Assembly: GCA_028868825.1 (NCBI GenBank)
Contig: JAGWTU010000021.1
Coordinates: 1 to 64,000 of the forward strand
Length of the DNA: 64,000 bases
DNA from: Burkholderiales bacterium
Lineage (GTDB): Bacteria; Pseudomonadota; Gammaproteobacteria; Burkholderiales; Burkholderiaceae_C
Direction of reading: 5' to 3'
A program made the position numbers and the translations under genes. Shown here piece after piece: positions 1-7,361 of this stretch; the stretch's first letter is position 1; every line of letters begins with the position of its first letter. The notes beneath the pieces were generated by a model that was given only the letters and a program-made list of their open reading frames with translations, made no database searches and was not told where the DNA came from.

Positions 1-221
1 TCGGCGCGACCATCGTCGGCGAACATGCCGCCGACCTGCTGGCCGAATACGTGCTGGCGATGAAGCACGGCATCGGCCTGAACCAGATCCTGGGCACGAT
101 CCACACCTACCCGACGCTGGCCGAGGCCAACAAGTACGCCGCCGGCAACTGGAAGCGCGCCCATGCCCCGCAGGCGCTGCTGGCGTGGGTGCAGCGCTTC
201 CACGCCTGGCGGCGCGGCTGA
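1..221 (+). CDS. C-terminal end of a FAD-dependent pyridine nucleotide-disulfide oxidoreductase (partial)
   Basis: The gene enters from the left edge; 72 codons are visible, read from base 3, ending at TGA 219-221. The fragment contains GATIVGEHAADLLAEYVLAM followed by an IHTYPTL segment. This is the usual C-terminal dimerisation-domain ending of dihydrolipoamide dehydrogenase/mercuric reductase relatives, where a G-A-x-I-V-G-x-x-A segment precedes the conserved H-x-x-P-T-L. The catalytic disulfide and FAD domains lie outside the window, so substrate cannot be assigned. It sits 31 bp upstream of the amidase-like gene and in the same orientation, so it is probably the preceding member of the same operon. 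Family is fairly sure; the specific enzyme is not. Confidence 0.8.
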   Translation, partial: GATIVGEHAADLLAEYVLAMKHGIGLNQILGTIHTYPTLAEANKYAAGNWKRAHAPQALLAWVQRFHAWRRG

Positions 222-252
222 GCGCGGGCGGGGCGGGGCAGGAAGGACGGCC

Positions 253-1044
253 ATGGCAGGCCTCATCGATGCCGCAACGCAATGGCTCGGAACACGCCTG
301 GGGCGCTATCTGAGCGCGACCCGCCATGCCCACAGCGTGAGCGCGCCGACCGACCCGGGGAGCCTGATGGCGAGCCTGAAGCCCGGCGATGTCGTGCTCG
401 TCGAAGGCCAGGCCCGCATCAGCACGCCGATCAAGTACCTGACGCAGTCGACCTGGTCGCATGCCGCGCTCTACGTCGCCGACGCCAGCGACCGCCTGGA
501 TGCGCAGGGCAGGCCTTGCTGCTTCATCGAGGCCGACTTGAACGAAGGCGTGCGCCTGGTCAGCGTGGCCGAATTCGCCGGCCTGCATTGCCGCATCTGC
601 CGGCCGGTGGGGCTGGACGCGGCGGAGATCGACGCCCTCATCAGCTATGCGATGGCGCGCCTGGGCCAGCGCTACGACCTGAAGAACGTCGTCGACCTGG
701 TGCGCTACCTCCTGGCCACGCCGCCGGTGCCGCAGCAGTGGCGCCGGCGCATGCTGGCATTGGGCAGCGGCGACCCGACGCGGGCGATCTGCTCGACGCT
801 GATCGCCCAGGCCTTCCAGTCGGTGCACTATCCGATCCTGCCCATCGTCGAGAACGTCCCCACCGGCGACCCGCAATGTCCAGGCTGCCTCGCCGAGATC
901 CTCCATGTCCGCCATCACAGCCTGTTCGTGCCGCGGGATTTCGACGTCTCGCCCTATTTCGCCGTGATCAAGCCAACGCTGGCGCAGGGATTCGATCACC
1001 ACCGGCTGGATTGGCGCGACCCGGTTCCCGAGGCGGTTTCGTGA
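253..1044 (+). CDS. YiiX/YaeF-like permuted papain-fold (NlpC/P60 superfamily) hydrolase
   Basis: 263 aa. The start at 253 is preceded by a GAAGGA ribosome-binding site at 242-247; an ATG at 163 would overlap the upstream gene by about 60 bp and is rejected. Features of the circularly permuted papain-like family are visible: a KPGDVVLVEG strand, the His of TWSHAALYV (about residue 75), and the downstream Cys of AICSTLIAQAF (about residue 180), which is the expected His-before-Cys order. The family includes YiiX and lipid- or peptide-amide hydrolases; the substrate here is unknown. No signal peptide is evident. Its stop overlaps the GTG start of the next gene (GTGA), so the two are translationally coupled. 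Its role in a glycosyltransferase/flavoprotein operon is not established. Confidence 0.75.
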   Translation: MAGLIDAATQWLGTRLGRYLSATRHAHSVSAPTDPGSLMASLKPGDVVLVEGQARISTPIKYLTQSTWSHAALYVADASDRLDAQGRPCCFIEADLNEGVRLVSVAEFAGLHCRICRPVGLDAAEIDALISYAMARLGQRYDLKNVVDLVRYLLATPPVPQQWRRRMLALGSGDPTRAICSTLIAQAFQSVHYPILPIVENVPTGDPQCPGCLAEILHVRHHSLFVPRDFDVSPYFAVIKPTLAQGFDHHRLDWRDPVPEAVS

Positions 1045-1730
1045 GGCCGGACCTGGCCATCATCGTGCCGGTGCTCGAAGAAGCGCCGTCGCTGGCGTCG
1101 AGGCTCCAGGCGCTCGAGCCGCTTCGGCGGCGCAGGGCGCGCGTCGTCGTGGTCGACGGCGGCAGCCGGGACGACACGCTGGCCATCGGCCACGCCCGCG
1201 CGGATCTAGCCTTACGCGCGCCGCGCGGCCGGGCTGCCCAGATGAATGCCGGTGCCGCCGCATGCCCGGCCGACCTGTTGCTGTTCCTGCACGCCGATAC
1301 CGCGCTCCCCGACCGCGCCGACGCACTGATCGTCGATGCCTGCGGCGGCCGGTTCGGCTGGGGCCGCTTCGACGTTCACATCGAAAGCCGCGAGCCGCTG
1401 CTGCGAATCGTGGCCGCGCTCATGAACATCCGCTCGCGCGTGACAGGCATCGCCACCGGCGACCAGGCGCTCTTCGTCCGTCACGAGCTGTTCCAGCGCA
1501 TCGGCGGATTTCCGGACCTGCCCTTGATGGAGGACATCGCCATCTCGCGCCGACTCAAGCGCCAGGGCCCGCCGGCCTGCCTGCGCGAGCGCGTCACGAC
1601 CTCCGCCCGGCGCTGGGAGCGCCACGGCGTCTGGCGGACGATCTTCCTGATGTGGCGCTTGCGGGCAGCTTTTTTCCTCGGCGCCGACCCGAGACAACTC
1701 GCACGAGACTATGGCTACCGACCTCGATGA
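1041..1730 (+). CDS. Family 2 glycosyltransferase, rSAM/selenodomain-associated transferase 2 type
   Basis: 229 aa, starting at GTG 1041, which overlaps the previous stop. It has the GT-A nucleotide-binding signature: IIVPVLEEA at the N-terminus, VVVVDGGSRDDT (about residues 34-45), an AQMNAG segment, and LLLFLHADT with the DxD-like H-A-D. It is short, with no obvious membrane segment. The pattern fits TIGR04283 ('transferase 2, rSAM/selenodomain-associated'), a GT2 subfamily usually next to TIGR04282, as here. Acceptor and donor are unknown; in some bacteria these genes sit near arsenosugar-type radical SAM genes, but none is visible adjacent here. Its 3' end overlaps the next start by 20 bp. 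Confidence 0.85.
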   Translation: MRPDLAIIVPVLEEAPSLASRLQALEPLRRRRARVVVVDGGSRDDTLAIGHARADLALRAPRGRAAQMNAGAAACPADLLLFLHADTALPDRADALIVDACGGRFGWGRFDVHIESREPLLRIVAALMNIRSRVTGIATGDQALFVRHELFQRIGGFPDLPLMEDIAISRRLKRQGPPACLRERVTTSARRWERHGVWRTIFLMWRLRAAFFLGADPRQLARDYGYRPR

Positions 1731-2358
1731 CGAAGCCCTGCGCCAGGTCCAGGTCGCCGTGCTCGCCAAGGCACCGGTGGCGGGACTCGCCAAGACCCGG
1801 CTTATCCCCGCCCTGGGTGCCGCCCGCGCGGCCCGGCTGCAGCGCCGCTTGACCCGCATGACCGTGCAAACCGCCCTCGACGCCGGGCTGGGCGCTGTCA
1901 CGCTGTGGTGCGCTCCGGATGCCCGCCATCGCTTCTTCAGGGCGCTGGCGCGAACGGCGCGGCTGCCCTGCGTGGTGCAGCCGCGTGGCGACCTCGGTGA
2001 GCGCATGCATGTCGCGTTCCGCGTCCATTGCCCGGCGGGGCCACTGCTGCTCGTCGGCACCGACTGCCCAGCGCTGCGCCCGGACCATCTGCGGCGCGCC
2101 GCGCGCGCGCTCGTCGAAGGCGACGATGCCGTCTTCCACCCCGCCGAAGACGGCGGCTACGTGCTCGTCGGCCTGCGCCGGCCGCAAGCGGAATTGTTCA
2201 GCGCGATGCCCTGGAGCACAGCGCTGGTGACGCCCCAGACGCGGGCCCGGGCGCACGCACTGGGCCTGCGCGTGCGCGAGCTGGAGACGCTGTGGGACGT
2301 CGATACGCCGGCGGACCTGAAACGCCTGGCCGCGCTGGATGCCGGGGCCGGCGCATGA
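1711..2358 (+). CDS. DUF2064 nucleotidyl/glycosyl transferase, rSAM/selenodomain-associated transferase 1 type
   Basis: 215 aa. CofC/MobA-like fold: LAKAPVAGLAKTRLIPALG near residues 18-36 is the nucleotide-binding loop. LLVGTDCPALRPDHL (about 110-124) carries the D-C-P metal/nucleotide motif. DAVFHPAEDGGYVLVGLR and the C-terminal WDVDTPADL are typical of DUF2064/TIGR04282. It is probably cytoplasmic. The N-terminus overlaps the GT2 gene and the C-terminus overlaps the next gene by ATGA, so the three are coupled. The pairing with TIGR04283 is a known conserved neighbourhood; the product made has not been established. Confidence 0.87.
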   Translation: MATDLDDEALRQVQVAVLAKAPVAGLAKTRLIPALGAARAARLQRRLTRMTVQTALDAGLGAVTLWCAPDARHRFFRALARTARLPCVVQPRGDLGERMHVAFRVHCPAGPLLLVGTDCPALRPDHLRRAARALVEGDDAVFHPAEDGGYVLVGLRRPQAELFSAMPWSTALVTPQTRARAHALGLRVRELETLWDVDTPADLKRLAALDAGAGA

Positions 2359-3461
2359 AGCGCCTCGTCCTGCTCGGCGGTGGCCACGCCCATGTCAAGG
2401 TGCTCGCCGACCTGGCCGAACGCAAGCTGGACGGCTGGCAGGTCGACCTCGTCTCGCCGTATCCGCGCCAGATCTATTCCGGCATGCTTCCCGGCTGGGT
2501 GGCCGGGCATTACGCGATCGAATCCTGCGCGATCTCGCTCCTGCGCATGGCGCAGGAGTCCGGGGCCCGCCTGCACGAGACGGCGGTGGCCGGCATCGAC
2601 CTCGGGCGCAGCGAAGTCGCAGGCGCGGACGGATCCCGATGGCCTTTCGACCTCCTGTCCATCGATACCGGGCCGCAAGCGGCGCCGCTGCCGGGCAGCG
2701 TGGAGAACGCCTTGCCGATCCGGCCGATCGAGCGCTTTGTCACCGCCTGGCCCGCGCTGATCGATCGCATCGGGGGCCGATGCCGCCGCTTCGACCTCGT
2801 CGTTCTCGGAGCCGGCGCCGCCGGCATCGAGCTGGCATTCGCGATCCGGCACCGAGCCCTGGTCGATGGCTGGTCGCACCTGACCGTCACCCTCGTCGGC
2901 GCCGACGAGTGGCCGCTGGAAGGCGCTCTGCCTGGACTGCGCCGGCGGGTGGCTCGGTTGCTCGCACAGCGCGGCATCTTCTGGCAGGGATCCCGCCGGG
3001 CCGTTTCCATCAAGCCGGGGCAGATCGAGTTCGAGCAGGGTCCACCCGCCGGCTTTGACGAATGCCTGGTCGTCACCGGCGCCGCCGCCCCGGACTGGGC
3101 CGCGGCGAGCGGGCTGGCGACCGACGCGCGCGGATTCATCCGCGTGGGCCCGACTTTGCAAAGCATCTCCCACCGCCAGGTCTTCGCGGCCGGCGACGTC
3201 GCGGCTTATGCCGACCCGCGCCCCAAGTCGGGTGTCTACGCGGTGCGGGCCGGTGCGGTGCTCGCCGCCAACCTGAGGGCGGTCTGCATGGGGCAGGCGC
3301 CGCAGCCCTGGCGCGCGCAGCAGCGCGCGCTCTACCTGATCAGCACCGGCAGCCGGCACGCGCTCGCATCCTGGGGCCCCTGGTCGATCGGCGGTGACTG
3401 GGTCTGGCACTGGAAGGACCGAATCGACCGCCGCTTCATGCGGCGATTCGGCACAGCTTGA
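2355..3461 (+). CDS. FAD/NAD(P)-dependent oxidoreductase related to the N-terminal domain of SelD fusions
   Basis: 368 aa. N-terminal FAD dinucleotide-binding motif LVLLGGGHAHVKVL (residues 4-17), where G-G-H-A-H-V is diagnostic of the TIGR03169 'Nterm_to_SelD' group. There is a second Rossmann motif VVLGAGAAGIELA near residue 153, and a C-terminal VFAAGDVAAY. It resembles NADH dehydrogenase/sulfide:quinone-type flavoproteins but has no C-terminal membrane helix. Start ATG 2355 overlaps the DUF2064 stop. The electron acceptor is unknown. Its company (TIGR04282, TIGR04283) matches the 'selenodomain-associated' set although no selD is in the window. Confidence 0.83.
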   Translation: MKRLVLLGGGHAHVKVLADLAERKLDGWQVDLVSPYPRQIYSGMLPGWVAGHYAIESCAISLLRMAQESGARLHETAVAGIDLGRSEVAGADGSRWPFDLLSIDTGPQAAPLPGSVENALPIRPIERFVTAWPALIDRIGGRCRRFDLVVLGAGAAGIELAFAIRHRALVDGWSHLTVTLVGADEWPLEGALPGLRRRVARLLAQRGIFWQGSRRAVSIKPGQIEFEQGPPAGFDECLVVTGAAAPDWAAASGLATDARGFIRVGPTLQSISHRQVFAAGDVAAYADPRPKSGVYAVRAGAVLAANLRAVCMGQAPQPWRAQQRALYLISTGSRHALASWGPWSIGGDWVWHWKDRIDRRFMRRFGTA

Positions 3462-3523
3462 GCTCGCCGGAAGGCCGACGCATTTGTCTTGAGTGAACCG
3501 AACCCGGCGTACAGGAGCAGTCG

Positions 3524-4444
3524 ATGCAATGGCGCAGTCTGTTGGGCATGGGCACGGAGAGCCCGACGAGCCAGGCGAAGGGAGAGCGGGTGCAGGAGCA
3601 ACTCCAGGCCAGCCTGCTCGTGCTGGCCTGGATGGTCGAAGCGCGGGACCCATACACCGGAGGCCATCTCTGGCGCGTCTCGCGGTACTCGGCGCTCTTG
3701 TGCGAGGCCATCGGCCTTCCTGCCGTCGAGACCGCCCGCATTGCCATCGGCGGCTTTCTCCACGACCTGGGCAAGGTCGCGGTGCCCGACGCCATCCTGC
3801 GCAAGCCGGGAAAGCTCAACGACGAAGAGTACGCGGTGATCAAGACCCATCCCACGGTCGGTGCCCGCGTTCTGGCCGGCCACCCCCTGGCCGAATTCGT
3901 CGCCGACGCGGTGCTCCTGCACCACGAGATGCCCGATGGACGCGGCTACCCGAACGGATTCGAAGGCGAGGACATTCCCCTGAGCGCCCGCATCGTCGGC
4001 ATCTGCGACGCATTCGACGCCATGACGAGTTCGCGCCCCTACCGCGCCGGCATGCAGGTCGCCCAGGCCCTGGCCATCGTCGAATCACAACTCGGCCGCC
4101 AATTCGACCGTGCGCTGGGACGCCAATTCCTCGAACTGGGCGCCCAGGGTGTTTTGAACCATGTCGCTGGCCACAGCGACGACTGGATCCCCTTGCAGTC
4201 CTGCCTCGTCTGCGGCCCGACGCTGGCCATTGCGCGCGAGCAAAGAGCCGGCGATACCTTGTTCTGCCCTTCCTGCGGCAGCGGCTACCGGCTCGAAGAC
4301 CGCCATCCATTTGCCCTGCCGCAGGTTGTGCCGACCGGATCGCGCGCAACCGCGAACGACCTCGCGCCGCGAGCCGACACGGCCTTGATTGAGCGATTCG
4401 TACGCGATACGGCGCAGGCGCTGGTGACTGAGGGCAATCGCTGA
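3524..4444 (+). CDS. HD-GYP domain protein (c-di-GMP phosphodiesterase type) with C-terminal zinc ribbon
   Basis: 306 aa; ATG 3524 follows AGGAG at 3513-3517. HD-GYP residues visible: H48 in GGHLWRVSRY, H80-D81 in GFLHDLGKVAVPD, H109, H133-H134 in LLHHEMPDGRGYPNG, with the GYP triplet at 141-143, and CDAFDAMTSSRPYR. These are the metal and substrate residues of active HD-GYP phosphodiesterases that hydrolyse cyclic di-GMP. There is no N-terminal receiver or sensor domain, only about 25 extra residues. The tail has two CxxC knuckles (C227/C230, C248/C251) that look like a rubredoxin-type zinc ribbon, an unusual attachment. It stands alone 62 bp after the flavoprotein gene and may be transcribed with it. 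Confidence 0.88.
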   Translation: MQWRSLLGMGTESPTSQAKGERVQEQLQASLLVLAWMVEARDPYTGGHLWRVSRYSALLCEAIGLPAVETARIAIGGFLHDLGKVAVPDAILRKPGKLNDEEYAVIKTHPTVGARVLAGHPLAEFVADAVLLHHEMPDGRGYPNGFEGEDIPLSARIVGICDAFDAMTSSRPYRAGMQVAQALAIVESQLGRQFDRALGRQFLELGAQGVLNHVAGHSDDWIPLQSCLVCGPTLAIAREQRAGDTLFCPSCGSGYRLEDRHPFALPQVVPTGSRATANDLAPRADTALIERFVRDTAQALVTEGNR

Positions 4445-5287
4445 GTGCCTGTCGTGGACTTCGGCGATGAAGGCCGGGCCGACGTCGGGCCGCACACCGA
4501 AGTCGCCTGCGTGTCCAGCGACGATCACGCGTTTGCGAGCCAAGCGAAACGGAACGGGCACGGAATGCTCGACGCTTTGCTGATTGTCTCGACCAACAGG
4601 TCGGACGCCAAGACAGCCGGCAATTGCAGCGGCCTTGCGATGAACGCCATGCCAGTTACCGCTCGTCGGCCGGTGAAGCCCGCGGAATGTTTCTCGCTGT
4701 AAGACTTCGCCTTCTAGACCGTGAGCGCCAGCGAATCCGGCCGACACGCCTCGTGGATTCCAATCCCGGATCGGCACCAAGACCGCCTGTCCAGGGCAGG
4801 CACGGAAGTCATCTTGCATGAAGCGCACAGGACGCCTCCCGATGGCCGTCGCATCGATCAGGGGTAGCCGCTTGAGCGCGGAGGTCGAGGACCCCGACCC
4901 GACCCTGAGACGACAGTCGGCCCGCGACCTTGTAGAGCCGGTCTGCAGCGGTTGCGGCCGGTGGCGGCGTCTGGGCGAGCTCACGCTGAGCCACATGAAG
5001 CTGTCGGTGGACTTGGCAGCCGCTCGTCGCACGAACGTCTGCACTATGAACTACAGCGGCCGTAGGGTACAGCCGCCGAGAAGTGCGGTACGCGACCGAC
5101 CGACCGGTCCGCTTCGCCCCAAACTCACCATACCGACCCTGACCCGACACCCGCGCCCTTGAATTCGTCGCCCTGAAGCCGCCGGTCAGACCAAGGCGAC
5201 ACACCCGAAGGTGGTCCCGCGGCGGAGCGCACACATCGGTAGGCGACCCTGAGGGCGATTACTGGGAGGAGCACGGCTTGAGACCGT
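4445..5287. other. Non-coding/decayed spacer between the HD-GYP gene and the IS91-type element
   Basis: About 840 bp without a convincing gene. Short open frames exist on both strands (for example 4445-4702 and 4818-5162 on plus) but have no recognisable motif, no good ribosome-binding site and poor third-position bias. The sequence is a mosaic of low-complexity Pro/Arg-type triplets and palindromic scraps typical of eroded intergenic DNA in this bacterial group. It contains one copy of a 70-bp repeat (5123-5192) whose inverted partner lies at 33165-33234. Confidence 0.6.
5123..5192 (+). repeat. Dispersed 70-bp intergenic repeat, copy A
   Basis: This segment aligns without gaps to the reverse complement of 33165-33234, roughly 80% identical by eye over 70 bases. 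The shared cores include CCGACCCTGA, CCGACAC and CCGCCGGTC/GCGGCCGGTC. Weaker similarity continues about 30 bp further at the 3' side. Both copies are in non-coding spacers, so the similarity is not explained by a shared gene. Confidence 0.65.
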
Positions 5288-6821
5288 GTGGGCTCACCAC
5301 TTCGGGAGCCTCGCGTGCAAGCCATCGGCCGGCAGCCCCAGCGAGCGCCGGACGGCGCCGCGCTCCACTACGAACGCCACCGCCCCGAGCAGACCACGCT
5401 GTACCTCCTGGTGCGGCAGCATGCGGCCAGCTTCATTGCGCACACCGAGGCCAGCACTGGCACCGAGCTGCCTCGCTTCATCAAGGACGAATTCGACGCC
5501 TTCCCCGAGTGCGGCATCCTGGCGCAGGGGTTCCTGCGGCTGCGCTGCGGCGAGTGCGGCCACGACAAGCTGCTGGCCTTCAGTTGCAAGCGCCGAGGGT
5601 TCTGCCCCTCGTGCGGCGCCCGGCGCATGTCGCAGACGGCGGCGCATCTGGTCGACCACGTCATCCCGCACGTGCCGGTGCGGCAGTGGGTGCTATCGCT
5701 GCCGATCCCGCTGCGGGTGCTGCTGGCCGCGCAGCCGCAGCTCGTCACGCCGCTGCTGCAGGTGGTGCAGCGTGTGATCACGCGCCACCTGCTGGACGCC
5801 GCCGAGTTCCCCGCCGACGAAGGACAGGGCGGCGCCGTCACGGTGATCCAGCGCTTCGGATCTGCCGGCAACCTCAACATCCACCTGCACTGCCTGGCGC
5901 TGGATGGGGTGTATCGCTGCGGTGCCGATGGCGCTCCGACCTTCGTCGAGACGGATGCACCCACCGACGACGAACTGCATGCGCTGCTGCAGACCGTCAT
6001 CACCCGGCTGATGAAGATGCTCACGCGCCGGGGCGGCTGGTCGAGGACATAGGGCAGACCTACCTGGCCGAGCATGACGCCGAAGATGAGGATGCGCGGA
6101 CGCTGCGGACGCTGCAGGCGGCGGCGGTCACCTACCGCATCGCCTTCGTGCCCCGTGCCGGGCAGAAGGTGCTCACCCTGAGAGGTGCCATGCCGCGCGA
6201 GGCTGCGGCGCGCCAGCCGCTGTGCGCGGACATCGACGGCTTCAGCCTGCATGCTGCTGTGCGGGTCGAGGCGCACGACCGCAAGCGGCTGGAGCAGTTG
6301 TGCCGCTATATCACGCGGCCGGCGCTATCGGACGAACGGGTGCAAGTCAACGCCGCCGGCCAGGTGGAGCTCAAGCTCAAGACGCCGTGGCGCGATGGCA
6401 CGACGCACCTGGTGATGACGCCGTTGGTGTTCATGCAGCGGCTGGCCGCGCTGGTGCCGCGGCCGAGGCTGCACCTCATTAGGTTTCATGGGGTGCTGGC
6501 CCCAAACGCCAAGCTACGGCCGCTTGTTGTGCCGCAGGGGCCGGCTCGGACAGAACAGAGCACCGAACCCACAGCCGCTGCCGAACGCGAGATCGAGACC
6601 GCCGAGGCGCGACCTGCCCGCATCAGCTGGGCTCGGCTGCTCAAGCGGGTGTTCGAATTGACATGCAGCACTGCCCCAACTGCCGCGCCGGGGAACTGAA
6701 GATCATCGCGGCCATCCTGGAGCGGCCGGTGATCGAGAAGATCCTGACTCACCTGGGCCTGGATCCGCAGCCACTACCCCGAGGGCGGGCGTGCGAGGCG
6801 GGGCAAGACTTCGCAGCCTGA
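5288..6821 (+). pseudogene. IS91-family (HUH, Y2-type) transposase, disrupted by two frameshifts
   Basis: One transposase is split over three frames. Frame 1 (5288 to about 6035) has a zinc-finger block CGECGHDKLLAFSCKRRGFC PSCGARR and the HUH motif NIHLHCL. Frame 2 (about 6035 to 6660) has YLAEHDAEDEDARTL, LCRYITRPALS and ISWARLLKRVF. Frame 3 (6663-6821) has MQHCPNCRAGELKIIAAIL and ends in RACEAGQDFAA. Joined, they give the full-length IS91/IS801-like protein of about 500 aa, so two small indels (near 6033 and 6655) kill it. Rolling-circle elements of this family have no inverted repeats, so element ends cannot be drawn here. It inserted beside, or removed most of, the TonB receptor whose stump follows. 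Confidence 0.85.
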
Positions 6822-7095
6822 GCCACGCCCTGAACCACGCCGGCCGTCACGAACACCACGCCCCAGGGCTGCAACGCAAGACCGCAGCCGGGGCGGCGAC
6901 GCGCGACGCTTCGGCGCGACACCATCGGAATCAGGGTCAACCCTGAGGACTTGACCGCCGGCGCCCATGGCGAACGGTCCAAGGACTTACCGACACCGCT
7001 CGACGCGAAGGCACGGGCGCCGAATACCGAATCTCCGCCGAATCCAGGCACTTCAGGCCGTCGAAGGTCCGTCTTGGTCCTTGCCCAGGGCCTTT

Positions 7096-7281
7096 GAATT
7101 TCCTATGCTCTCGCTCGACCTCGGTTCGTCGTACAAGATCAGCCAGCACGCATCGGTCTACTTCAGCGCCAAGAACCTGACCAACACGCCGCTGACCTTT
7201 GCCGAGGGCGCGTCGAACCGCGTAATCCAGCGCGAGTTCTACCGCCAGACTTACCAGGTCGGCGCCACCTTCAGCTATTGA
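7096..7281 (+). pseudogene. C-terminal stump of a TonB-dependent receptor
   Basis: The last 61 codons before TGA 7279-7281 read LDLGSSYKISQHASVYFSAK then NLTNTPLTF and end in QVGATFSY. This is the final pair of beta strands of a TonB-dependent outer-membrane receptor: the N-L-x-N motif of the penultimate strand and a terminal aromatic residue. No plug domain or earlier strands occur upstream; the sequence before about 7096 is non-coding or IS-derived. The gene therefore lost its first ~90%, probably through the IS91-type element at 5288-6821. Confidence 0.8.
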
Positions 7282-7289
7282 GCGCTACA

Positions 7290-7314
7290 GGACCTGCTGC
7301 CGCGCGGCAGGTCC
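7290..7314. terminator. Hairpin after the TonB receptor stump
   Basis: GGACCTG (7290-7296) pairs perfectly with CAGGTCC (7308-7314) around an 11-base GC-rich loop, nine bases past the stop codon of the receptor stump. No T-run follows, so it is only terminator-like. It would also lie between the convergent receptor stump and phosphodiesterase genes and could serve both. Confidence 0.45.
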
Positions 7315-7361
7315 CGCGCGCGCATGCGATGCCGTTAGGGCGACGCGTCCGCGGGCCGGCC

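Noticed and set aside
4445-4702. Small plus-strand frame right after the HD-GYP gene
   Set aside because: No ribosome site, no motif, no codon bias; lies in the decayed spacer.
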